Source: Ktedonobacterales bacterium (lineage in GTDB: Bacteria; Chloroflexota; Ktedonobacteria; Ktedonobacterales; JADMIN01). Taken from it: 5,427 nucleotides of DNA. Shown one piece after another: positions 1 to 5,427 of the stretch. The notes beneath the pieces are model-generated. The model was not told the DNA's origin and ran no database searches. It worked only from the letters and a program-made list of their open reading frames with translations. Position 1 is the stretch's first letter; the number at the start of each line of letters is the position of its first letter. The stretch spans positions 1 to 5,427 of the forward strand of contig JAICVT010000303.1 in the NCBI GenBank assembly GCA_025935235.1, in the 5' to 3' direction. A program made the position numbers and the translations under genes.

Positions 1-5
1 GACAC

Positions 6-494
6 ATGGCTGAAGAGAACTTCACACTCACGACGTTCTACGACTCGTGGAAGCAGTATCAGCAGCACATCAAAGACTCGCTCGCGCCGCTCACCGCCGA
101 GCAGCTCACGCTTCGCGCCGCGCCGAACCTGCGCTCCATCGGCGAGAACGCCGCGCACATCATCGGCTGCCGCGCCGGATGGTTCACCCACGTCCTGGGC
201 GAGGACTGCGGCCCGGAGGTGAAGGCGATCGCAAGCTGGGATGAGTCAGACGCTCGCACAGCCGCCGAGCTGGTTGAAGGCCTCGACCGCACCTGGCAAT
301 GCATGGCCGATTGCCTGGCCCGCTGGAGTTCCGCCGACATGCAGCAGACCTTCCCCGACGACTGGGATGGCAAGATCGTCCAGTTGTCGCGCGCCTGGAT
401 TGTCTGGCATGTGCTCGAACACGACCTGCATCACGGTGGTGAACTCTCGCTCACCCTCGGCATGCACGGGCTTCAGGCGGATTTCCCCGGCTGA
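6..494 (+). CDS. DinB/DUF664-like putative metal-dependent protein
   Basis: The 162-residue product fits the usual length (about 150-175) of the DinB superfamily, four-helix-bundle proteins that bind a divalent metal through three histidines. The likely ligands are His51 (in GENAAHIIG), His139 and His143 (in EHDLHHGGEL), with His135 one helical turn earlier. The spacing and the HHGGE ending match the family's C-terminal signature. No signal peptide or membrane segment is visible, so it is probably cytoplasmic. Some relatives are thiol-dependent transferases (for example those acting with mycothiol or bacillithiol) and many have no known substrate; the substrate here cannot be inferred. The ATG at 6 is the first start visible, but the ribosome binding site would lie outside the window, so a longer N-terminus cannot be excluded. 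The gene converges on the P450 gene and overlaps its end by 22 bp. It is not the DNA polymerase IV also called DinB. Confidence 0.85.
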   Translation: MAEENFTLTTFYDSWKQYQQHIKDSLAPLTAEQLTLRAAPNLRSIGENAAHIIGCRAGWFTHVLGEDCGPEVKAIASWDESDARTAAELVEGLDRTWQCMADCLARWSSADMQQTFPDDWDGKIVQLSRAWIVWHVLEHDLHHGGELSLTLGMHGLQADFPG

Positions 495-1864
495 GGCCCT
501 GGCGCGTGTGCGGCGGCGACCGTGGCAGCAGGCGCCGCCGCTTGCAGTCGCATGCGGATGCCGTTGCGCATGCGCAGGGTGACGCGCGGGCGCGGCTCGA
601 CCGGCCACCCCGCGACCACACGCGGCGTGAAGCGTTGCAGCATCGTCGCCAGCAGCAGGCGCGCCTCCATCTCGGCCAGCGGCATGCCGATGCAGATGCG
701 TGGGCCAGCGCCGAACGGGAAGTAGGCGCCGCGTGGGAGCTGCTGGCGGAACTCTGGCGTCCAGCGCTCCGGGCGGAACGTCTCCGGGTCGCCCCAGACC
801 TCCGGCAGATGATGGATGACCCACTGGCTGATGATGGCACGTGTGCCAGCAGGGAAGTGGTAGCCGCCCAGCTCGAACGGCTCCAGCGCGGTGCGGTTCA
901 CCGTCCATGCGGGCGGGTAGACGCGCATCGCCTCGGAGATGACCGCATCGAGGTAGGGGAGCTGCGGCAGGTCCGCCGCCGTCGCCGTGCGCCCACCCAG
1001 GACCTCGCTCACCTCCGCGCGCAGCTTGTCGTATGTGTCGGGATTGCGCGCGAGCAGATAGAAGGTCCACGCCAGCGCGTTCGAGGTTGTCTCGTGTCCC
1101 GCCGCGATCAGCGTCATCGCCTGGTCGCGCAGCTGCACATCGCTCATCGGCGCGCCATCCTCGTCGCGCGCCTCCAGCAGCATCGAGAGCACATCGCCGT
1201 GGTCGCGTCCCCCGGCGCGGCGCTGCGCGATCAGGCCATAGACAAACTCGTCGAGGCTGGCCCGCGCCGCCTGCGCCCGCTTGATCGGCCCCACATTCAG
1301 CCTGGCGAGCGCCTCGCTCAGTGGCCCCGGACGGTTGTTCTCCACCACCGTCGTGAAGAGCTGGCTGATCGCGGTTCCCTGCTCTTGCAGGTCAACATCG
1401 AAGAGCGCCTGCACGATGATGCGCAGCGTCAATTCTTGCACCGCCTGCGCCATATCCAGTTCGTCGCCCACCTGCCAGCGGTCGAGCATCTGCTGCGTCT
1501 GGCTGGTCATCGTCGCGGCGTAGGATTCCACCCGCTTGCGATGGAATGCGGGCTGCACGAGCCGCCGCTGCCGTCGGTGGACCTCGCCATCGGTCGTCAG
1601 CAGCGCGTCGCCGAGAAATCGCTTGAGCAGATCGCGGCTGGCGCCCGACGAGAAGTTCTGCGCGTGGTCCACCAGAAAGTAGTAGGCGTAGTCGGGGCGC
1701 GAGAAGAGGACGACATCGCGCCCCAGCATCCGCACGCGCGCGATGTCGCCATAGCTGCGCCGCACACTCGTGAGGAAGGTCAGCGGGTCGCGCTGGAAGG
1801 CCAGCAGCGTGTTGATGCCCCAGCGCCCGCCGGGACCTGGCGGCAGCGTGTGTGTGGTTGTCAT
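473..1864 (-). CDS. Cytochrome P450 monooxygenase
   Basis: This 463-residue haem-thiolate monooxygenase would insert one oxygen atom from O2 into an organic substrate using electrons from a redox partner. All hallmarks are present, numbered from the ATG at 1864: a Pro-rich N-terminal hinge (LPPGPGG), a C-helix segment (HRRQRRLVQPAFH, with His where many P450s have Trp), the I-helix oxygen-activation motif AGHETT at 255-260, the K-helix ExxR at Glu311-Arg314, PERW at 365-368, and the haem loop FPFGAGPRICIG at 384-395 with Cys391 as axial ligand. There is no membrane anchor, so the enzyme should be soluble. An in-frame GTG at 1891 would add nine residues but lacks a Shine-Dalgarno sequence, whereas 1864 has AAAGGAGAAG upstream. 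After the last core strand, about residue 441, comes an Ala/Pro-rich tail of roughly 22 residues. No ferredoxin, reductase or biosynthetic cluster lies in the window. It sits 33 bases behind the TetR gene and is probably co-transcribed. The substrate is unknown. Confidence 0.96.
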   Translation of the reverse strand: MTTTHTLPPGPGGRWGINTLLAFQRDPLTFLTSVRRSYGDIARVRMLGRDVVLFSRPDYAYYFLVDHAQNFSSGASRDLLKRFLGDALLTTDGEVHRRQRRLVQPAFHRKRVESYAATMTSQTQQMLDRWQVGDELDMAQAVQELTLRIIVQALFDVDLQEQGTAISQLFTTVVENNRPGPLSEALARLNVGPIKRAQAARASLDEFVYGLIAQRRAGGRDHGDVLSMLLEARDEDGAPMSDVQLRDQAMTLIAAGHETTSNALAWTFYLLARNPDTYDKLRAEVSEVLGGRTATAADLPQLPYLDAVISEAMRVYPPAWTVNRTALEPFELGGYHFPAGTRAIISQWVIHHLPEVWGDPETFRPERWTPEFRQQLPRGAYFPFGAGPRICIGMPLAEMEARLLLATMLQRFTPRVVAGWPVEPRPRVTLRMRNGIRMRLQAAAPAATVAAAHAPGPQPGKSA

Positions 1865-1873
1865 TGGTGGATT

Positions 1874-1883
1874 CTTCTCCTTT
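1874..1883 (-). promoter_or_regulatory. Ribosome binding site of the P450 gene
   Basis: On the minus strand AAAGGAGAAG lies between the TetR stop (1898) and the ATG at 1864. The GGAG core is 12 bases from the ATG, slightly long, but the purine run continues to 10 bases before it. It favours 1864 over the in-frame GTG at 1891, which would start upstream of this site and has none of its own. Confidence 0.75.
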
Positions 1884-1897
1884 GGCGGCACGCGCTG

Positions 1898-2626
1898 TCA
1901 GGCGGTTGGCGTCTGGCCCCACAGCGCGGCGGTGAGGTAGTGAGTCATGGTCTCGATCAGCGCGTCAAGGGTGAGGCGGCTAGGGCTTTGCGCGCCACCA
2001 TCTTCCCGCGCGTCGTGCATATCATGCGTGTCGTGCGAGTCCTGGGCCAGCCACCAGAGCGCGCTGCGCGAGAGCGCGACGACGCTGGCTAGCGCCACAG
2101 GCTGCGCAGGATAGGGATATGGCGCGGGCTGCGCATGGTCGCTGGCGCTCGCGTGCGCCTCGGCCAGTTGCTCGGCCAGCGCCTCAGCGAATTGCTCCTG
2201 CAACTCGCGCCCCAGCCCAATGCCCGCCTGTCCGCCAGTGAACATCACCAGAAACAACTCGCGGTTGCGCTCGGCGAAGTGGCAGTAGACGCGCACGGCG
2301 ACCTGCGTCAGCTCCCACCACGGCGCGTCGCGCTCCAGCGCCTCGGCCCGCGCCTGGCTTAGTAGCCGCGCCATCTGGCCAAAGCCATCGGCCACCACCG
2401 CGCGATAGGCCTCTTCCTTCGTGGCGAAATGCAGGTAGAACGTACCGAAGCCGACATCCGCCGCGCCGGTGATCTGCGCGATGGTAGCGCTCTCCAGGCC
2501 CTCTCGCGCAAAGACGCTGCGCGCTGCCCGCAGCAGCCGCCGCCGTGTCTCGGACTTGCGCCGCGCGCCACGAGTCGGCGCCGCGTCCTCGCGCCGCGCC
2601 AGATCGCCGAGGCTGCTCATGTTCAT
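1898..2626 (-). CDS. TetR/AcrR-family transcriptional regulator
   Basis: The 242-residue product is somewhat longer than a typical TetR protein (190-220). Residues about 26-78 form the TetR DNA-binding domain: a helix starting SETRRRLLRAA, the VFAREGLESATIAQIT segment, and the recognition-helix stretch GFGTFYLHFATKEEA at about 59-73, a near-textbook match. The remainder is the helical ligand-binding and dimerisation domain, which diverges with ligand. It contains a Pro/Tyr-rich stretch (PAPYPYPAQP) and a His/Asp-rich segment (residues 196-205), both probably in a loop. I place the start at the ATG at 2626 because GGAG sits 7 bases upstream; the longer frame starting with TTG at 2689 would begin inside the -35 box. 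The gene is first in a leftward operon with the P450 and faces a symmetric operator-like sequence in its own promoter. It is therefore inferred to be an autorepressor that also controls the P450; the ligand is unknown. Confidence 0.93.
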   Translation of the reverse strand: MNMSSLGDLARREDAAPTRGARRKSETRRRLLRAARSVFAREGLESATIAQITGAADVGFGTFYLHFATKEEAYRAVVADGFGQMARLLSQARAEALERDAPWWELTQVAVRVYCHFAERNRELFLVMFTGGQAGIGLGRELQEQFAEALAEQLAEAHASASDHAQPAPYPYPAQPVALASVVALSRSALWWLAQDSHDTHDMHDAREDGGAQSPSRLTLDALIETMTHYLTAALWGQTPTA

Positions 2627-2633
2627 GCCATCG

Positions 2634-2637
2634 CTCC
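2634..2637 (-). promoter_or_regulatory. Ribosome binding site of the TetR gene
   Basis: The minus strand reads GGAG followed by seven bases and then ATG at 2626. This spacing is ideal and decides the start. A second in-frame ATG at 2620 (Met3) is further away. An out-of-frame ATG overlaps the site at 2639 and is not used by this gene. Confidence 0.75.
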
Positions 2638-2641
2638 ATTC

Positions 2642-2677
2642 ACTGACACTCGTATCAATTATGATAATCACGTCAGT
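2642..2677. promoter_or_regulatory. Nested palindromic operator, probable TetR binding site
   Basis: Two perfect inverted repeats share exactly the same centre (between 2659 and 2660). The outer arms are ACTGAC (2642-2647) and GTCAGT (2672-2677); the inner arms are TATCA (2653-2657) and TGATA (2662-2666). The same element can be read as two adjacent 14-bp TGA-N8-TCA boxes (2644-2657 and 2662-2675) separated by ATTA. The left box is itself a palindrome at 10 of 14 positions. The element overlaps the -10 box and spacer of the leftward promoter, where a bound dimer or pair of dimers would block RNA polymerase. Palindromes in this position are typical TetR-family operators; that this regulator binds here is inferred. 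Confidence 0.72.
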
Positions 2678-2689
2678 TATTGAAGTCAA
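2661..2689 (-). promoter_or_regulatory. Sigma-70-type promoter of the TetR-P450 operon
   Basis: On the minus strand a -35 box TTGACT (2684-2689, 5 of 6 consensus) is followed by a 17-base spacer and a -10 box TATCAT (2661-2666, 5 of 6). Transcription would start near 2654, giving a leader of about 28 bases before the ATG at 2626. The interval is markedly AT-rich compared with its surroundings. The spacer and -10 box lie within the operator-like palindrome, so repression by promoter occlusion is likely. Confidence 0.75.
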
Positions 2690-2759
2690 GAGGGGATTTG
2701 GGCGGCTGGCGGTGATGATGTTTTACCTGTTGACCGAAGGATTGCGCGGCGCGACGGCT

Positions 2760-2861
2760 GGCGGGTAAACCCGCCCCTATGGGCGGCCTGCGGGCCGCCG
2801 CGAAGCCTGCCTGCGCAGGCTGGGAACGGACCGCCGAACCCAGGCTGCGCAGGCGGCCTGC
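2760..2861. repeat. Cluster of GC-rich hairpins (REP-like palindromes)
   Basis: Several perfect palindromes follow one another: GGCGGGT-AA-ACCCGCC (2760-2775), GGCGGCC-TGCG-GGCCGCC (2782-2799), AGCCTGC-CTGC-GCAGGCT (2804-2821) and GCAGG-CGG-CCTGC (2849-2861). A further perfect stem, CCGCCC-CTAT-GGGCGG (2771-2786), would compete with the first two. No run of T follows any of them and no gene ends nearby, so they are not typical intrinsic terminators. Closely spaced palindromes in an intergenic region resemble REP-like or other dispersed palindromic repeats. Whether copies exist elsewhere in the genome cannot be seen here. Confidence 0.6.
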
Positions 2862-2863
2862 GG
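2782..2863. repeat. Short direct repeats within the hairpin cluster
   Basis: GGCGGCCTGCGG occurs at 2782-2793 and again at 2852-2863. CTGCGCAGGC occurs at 2811-2820 and 2845-2854. The order and spacing differ between copies, so this looks like a rearranged or decayed repeat unit, not a clean tandem array. Confidence 0.6.
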
Positions 2864-2905
2864 ACCCTTCGCTGCGGCTTTCACCCGCCGGATGGTGTTA
2901 GTTGC

Positions 2906-2934
2906 TGGAGACAGGCGGCGATGTGGGCTATACT
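2906..2934 (+). promoter_or_regulatory. Probable recG promoter
   Basis: TATACT (2929-2934, 5 of 6 consensus) is preceded at 17 bases by TGGAGA (2906-2911, 4 of 6 matches to TTGACA). Transcription would start near 2941, leaving a leader of about 70 bases that includes the 10-bp tandem repeat. The -10 box is good and the -35 box weak, as expected for a moderately expressed housekeeping gene. Confidence 0.5.
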
Positions 2935-2967
2935 CATCAACATTGGGATAGAACAGGTGGTCGCGCT

Positions 2968-3007
2968 CAGGTCAACGCAGGCCAACGCAGGCCAGGGCAG
3001 GAGGGAT
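2968..3007 (+). repeat. 10-bp tandem repeat leading into the recG ribosome binding site
   Basis: Four consecutive 10-base units all begin with CAGG: CAGGTCAACG, CAGGCCAACG, CAGGCCAGGG and CAGGAGGGAT. The first two differ at one base, the third shares seven bases with the second, and the fourth keeps only CAGG but contains the Shine-Dalgarno core AGGAGG. The last unit ends four bases before the recG ATG. Confidence 0.65.
2999..3004 (+). promoter_or_regulatory. Ribosome binding site of recG
   Basis: AGGAGG, a perfect Shine-Dalgarno core, stands seven bases before the ATG at 3012. It fixes the start of the unusually long RecG N-terminus. Confidence 0.88.
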
Positions 3008-3011
3008 CGTC

Positions 3012-5427
3012 ATGCAGCAGCCGCACGCAGCGCCGGGACCAGACGCCCAGGCGCTGATCGAGCGCGCACGACGCATTCTGCGGCATGAGCAGCGCACCGG
3101 CCACGAAGACGCCGCCGTCAAGCCGGGCGGCCTCGAATCATTCCTCACGCGCTGGGCTGAGGATTGGAGCGAGCAGGTGCGCGGCGCGCCTACAGAGTCG
3201 CTTGCGCAGGCGGTGGCGCGCCAGCTCAGCGGCTATCGCGCGCTCGACCCGATGCAGCGCACCGCCAGAGTGCGCGCGGCGCTTGCCCTGCTCGATGGCG
3301 CCGCGCCGCGCACGCCTGATGCCGCTCGCCCAGCCGACACGCGCCCCGCGTCATCCCCCGCGTCATCACCAACTCCATCAGCCACGCCGCGCCCCGTCAC
3401 GCCTCCCGCTCCGCAGCGCACACTGCGCCCAGCGCGCCCAGCGCCGCCCGTGCGCGAGGGCGAGTGGCCACTGGCTGCGCCGCCGCAGAAGCCGCCAGAG
3501 CTGCGCCGCACATCCATCGCCGCCACGCGCCCGTCGCGCCCCGAAGACGCCTATCTGCTGGAGGCGCCTGTCACTGGCATCCCCGGCGTCGGGCAGACAC
3601 AGGCGATGCGGCTGGGGCGGCTGGGCATCGAGACGGTGCGCGACCTGCTCTTCACCTTTCCGCGCGAGCATCGCGACTATAGCAAACTGACCAAGATCAA
3701 CCAGGCGCCCTTCGATGAGGTCTGCACCGTGATGGGGCTGATCTGGGAGGTCGAGACCAAGCGCAACGGCCCACGCACCCGCACCACCGCGCGCATCTCC
3801 GACGAGACGGGCGCTGTGCGCGCGATCTGGTTCAACCAGCACTATTTGCAAAAGCAGTTGACTCCTGGCTCGTATATCGTGATGACCGGCATGAAGCAGC
3901 GTTTTGGCAACTCAGTGCAGTTCAGCGTGCGCAGCCACGAGCTGCCAGAGCAGGGCGACCTGATCAATACGGGCCGCCTTACGCCGGTCTATCCGCTGAC
4001 CGAGGGCCTCAACCCCAAGGCGATGCGCAAATTCGCCAAGTGGGCGGTGGACCACTGCGCGCCATTCATCACCGACTACGTTCCCGCCGCCATCCGTGCG
4101 CGCGCCGGACTGGAGCCGCTGCCGGAGGCCGTCGCGCAGATGCACTTCCCCGACGGCTACGACGAGCTACACGCCGCCCAGCGCCGCCTGGCCTTCGATG
4201 AACTCTTCCTGATTCAACTTGGCATGCTGACCCGCCGCGCCAACTGGCAGGATGGTCCACCCGCGCCCGCGCTACCCGCGCCCGCCGCGCTGATCTTCGA
4301 TCAGCCAGACCTGACTGCCGAGCTTGAACTGCTGGACGGCGCCGCTGAGGGCGAGGAGATAGCGCCAACGCTGCCACAAACGGGCCTCTGGCCGCTGACG
4401 GCGACCTGCTTCGAGGCAACGCTGCCATTCCGCTTCACCGGGGCGCAGCGCCGCGCCATTCATGAGATTCTGGCCGACCTGGCGACGATCAAGCCGATGA
4501 GCCGCCTGCTGCAAGGCGATGTCGGCTCTGGCAAGACGGTGGTGGCCGCCGCTGCGCTGCTGGCCGCCGCCGCCAATGGCTACCAGGGTGCGCTGCTGGC
4601 CCCAACCGAGATTCTGGCCGAGCAGCACTATCGCGGCCTGGCGCCGCTGCTGGAGCCGTTCGGCCTGCTGAGCGTGCTGCTGACTGGCGGCATGCGGGCG
4701 AAGGAGCGCGCCGCCGCGCGCGATGCGTTGGCCAGCGGGCAGGCCGCCGTCGCCATCGGCACGCATGCGCTGATTCAGGACGACGTGACCTACAAGCGGC
4801 TGGGCGTGGCGATTGTGGACGAGCAGCATCGCTTTGGCGTGGAGCAGCGCGACGCCCTGCGCCACAAGGGCAGCCATCCGCACATGCTGGTGATGACCGC
4901 GACGCCGATCCCGCGCACACTCGCGCTGACGCTCTACGGTGATCTGGATGTCTCGACGCTGGACGAGCTACCAGCCGGTCGCCAGCCAATCATCACGCGC
5001 TGGCGCTCAGGCGGGCAGCGGCAGGAGGCCTATCGCCTGGTCGAGCGCGAGGTGGAGCAGGGGCGCCAGGCCTACATCATCTGCCCACTGGTTGAGGAGT
5101 CCGAGGCGCTGGAGGCGAAGTCGGCGGTGGCGGAGTATGAGCGGCTGCGCACGCAGGTCTTCCCGCATTTGCGGCTGGGCCTGGCGCACGGCCAGCTGCG
5201 CCCAGCGGAGAAAGACCGCGTGATGCGCCAGTTCCGCGATGGCGAGATTGATGTGCTGGTGGCGACGGCGGTGGTCGAGGTGGGCGTGGACGTGCCAAAC
5301 GCCACCGTCATGCTGATCGAAGACGCCGACCGCTTCGGCCTCTCCCAGTTGCATCAGTTCCGGGGGCGTGTCGGGCGTGGTTCGCAGCAATCGTATTGCT
5401 ACCTGCTGAGCAAAGAGGCCAGCGCCA
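3012..5427 (+). CDS. recG: ATP-dependent DNA helicase RecG (3' end outside window)
   Basis: RecG is a superfamily 2 helicase that reverses stalled replication forks and branch-migrates Holliday junctions. The frame is open for 805 codons and leaves the window before a stop; E. coli RecG is 693 residues, so this one is long. Residues 1 to about 96 form a helical N-terminal domain (RRILRHEQRTGHEDAA, then GGLESFLTRWAEDW), as in RecG_N of Thermotoga and Chloroflexota. Residues about 97-175 are a Pro/Ala/Ser/Thr/Arg linker. The wedge domain follows, with GIPGVG at 189-194 and FNQHYL at 274-279. Residues about 411-466 look like an insertion before the helicase core. The core has TGAQRR at 476-481, Walker A GDVGSGKT at 502-509 (Lys508), PTEILAEQH at 531-539, DEQHRFG at 603-609, TATPIPRT at 629-636 and motif VI QFRGRVGRG at 782-790. 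The missing tail should carry the C-terminal TRG region. The gene is divergent from the TetR-P450 operon. Confidence 0.97.
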   Translation, partial: MQQPHAAPGPDAQALIERARRILRHEQRTGHEDAAVKPGGLESFLTRWAEDWSEQVRGAPTESLAQAVARQLSGYRALDPMQRTARVRAALALLDGAAPRTPDAARPADTRPASSPASSPTPSATPRPVTPPAPQRTLRPARPAPPVREGEWPLAAPPQKPPELRRTSIAATRPSRPEDAYLLEAPVTGIPGVGQTQAMRLGRLGIETVRDLLFTFPREHRDYSKLTKINQAPFDEVCTVMGLIWEVETKRNGPRTRTTARISDETGAVRAIWFNQHYLQKQLTPGSYIVMTGMKQRFGNSVQFSVRSHELPEQGDLINTGRLTPVYPLTEGLNPKAMRKFAKWAVDHCAPFITDYVPAAIRARAGLEPLPEAVAQMHFPDGYDELHAAQRRLAFDELFLIQLGMLTRRANWQDGPPAPALPAPAALIFDQPDLTAELELLDGAAEGEEIAPTLPQTGLWPLTATCFEATLPFRFTGAQRRAIHEILADLATIKPMSRLLQGDVGSGKTVVAAAALLAAAANGYQGALLAPTEILAEQHYRGLAPLLEPFGLLSVLLTGGMRAKERAAARDALASGQAAVAIGTHALIQDDVTYKRLGVAIVDEQHRFGVEQRDALRHKGSHPHMLVMTATPIPRTLALTLYGDLDVSTLDELPAGRQPIITRWRSGGQRQEAYRLVEREVEQGRQAYIICPLVEESEALEAKSAVAEYERLRTQVFPHLRLGLAHGQLRPAEKDRVMRQFRDGEIDVLVATAVVEVGVDVPNATVMLIEDADRFGLSQLHQFRGRVGRGSQQSYCYLLSKEASA
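3345..3367 (+). repeat. 12-bp direct repeat in the RecG linker
   Basis: CCCGCGTCATC occurs at 3345-3355 and 3357-3367, a 12-base period that keeps the frame and encodes two Pro-Ala-Ser-Ser units. It lies in the low-complexity linker and suggests that the linker can lengthen or shorten by replication slippage without a frameshift. Confidence 0.6.

Larger units (their letters stand above)
2690..3011. other. Intergenic region between divergent TetR-P450 operon and recG
   Basis: No convincing gene lies in these 322 bases. Positions 2690-2759 hold nothing I can name. Positions 2760-2863 hold GC-rich hairpins and direct repeats, 2906-2934 a probable recG promoter, and 2968-3007 a 10-bp tandem repeat ending in the recG ribosome binding site. 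Because the flanking genes point away from each other, no known transcript ends here. Confidence 0.7.

Noticed and set aside
246..1070. Leftward 274-codon frame across the DinB and P450 genes
   Set aside because: It crosses both genes in a shadow frame; its composition is low-complexity Ala/Arg/Pro and no family is recognisable.
506..2092. Long rightward reading frame of 528 codons opposite the P450 and TetR genes
   Set aside because: It is antisense to two well-supported genes. Its predicted protein is Arg/His/Ala-rich with no recognisable motif, as expected for shadow frames in GC-rich DNA.
2715..2768. Possible 17-residue leader peptide starting with two ATG codons
   Set aside because: It has only a weak purine-rich stretch upstream, no promoter I can identify and no downstream gene that it could control before the hairpins.
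2760..2799. Intrinsic terminator
   Set aside because: The hairpins are strong but lack a T tract on either strand, and both flanking genes are transcribed away from this region.
2760..3007. CRISPR-like array
   Set aside because: The repeats are only 10-12 bp, with irregular or no spacers, and no cas genes are present.
3085..3690. Separate 201-codon gene over the RecG N-terminus
   Set aside because: It is a shadow frame of recG, Arg/Ser/Pro-rich, without its own ribosome binding site. The recG frame from 3012 has a perfect Shine-Dalgarno sequence and a recognisable helical domain.
4272..5390. Several leftward frames opposite recG
   Set aside because: They are antisense to conserved RecG helicase motifs and show no family signature.

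Overview
The window is GC-rich DNA, apparently bacterial and chromosomal, with four protein genes. From left to right they are a DinB-like protein (+), a cytochrome P450 (-), a TetR-family regulator (-) and the 5' part of recG (+), which runs off the right edge. The RecG architecture (helical N-terminal domain, then a long Pro/Ala-rich linker) and the style of the DinB and P450 proteins suggest Chloroflexota, possibly Ktedonobacteria. That placement rests on recalled family resemblance and is only moderately sure.

Positions 6-494 encode a small DinB/DUF664-type metal-binding protein. Its 3' end overlaps the convergent P450 gene by 22 bp, so there is no room for an ordinary terminator between them. 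Positions 473-2626 hold a leftward two-gene unit: the TetR regulator first, then, after a 33-base gap with its own ribosome binding site, a complete P450 with every hallmark motif. A strong promoter (TTGACT, 17 bp, TATCAT) lies just upstream of the regulator. A symmetric operator-like element, with nested inverted repeats sharing one centre, covers its -10 box. The simplest reading is an autorepressed TetR-P450 operon that responds to a small molecule, perhaps the P450 substrate.

Positions 2690-3011 separate this operon from the divergent recG. The left part is a cluster of GC-rich hairpins and short direct repeats (2760-2863), although no gene ends there. The right part holds a plausible recG promoter (2906-2934) and a 10-bp tandem repeat (2968-3007) whose last copy supplies the recG Shine-Dalgarno sequence.

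From 3012 to the end is one uninterrupted reading frame of 805 codons encoding the branch-migrating DNA helicase RecG, with wedge domain, Walker A, DEQH box and motif VI all visible. Its C-terminus lies outside the window. recG is a housekeeping gene with no evident functional link to the P450 operon. I found no convincing new multi-gene system. The most interesting signals are regulatory: the nested operator and the repeat that runs into the recG ribosome binding site.
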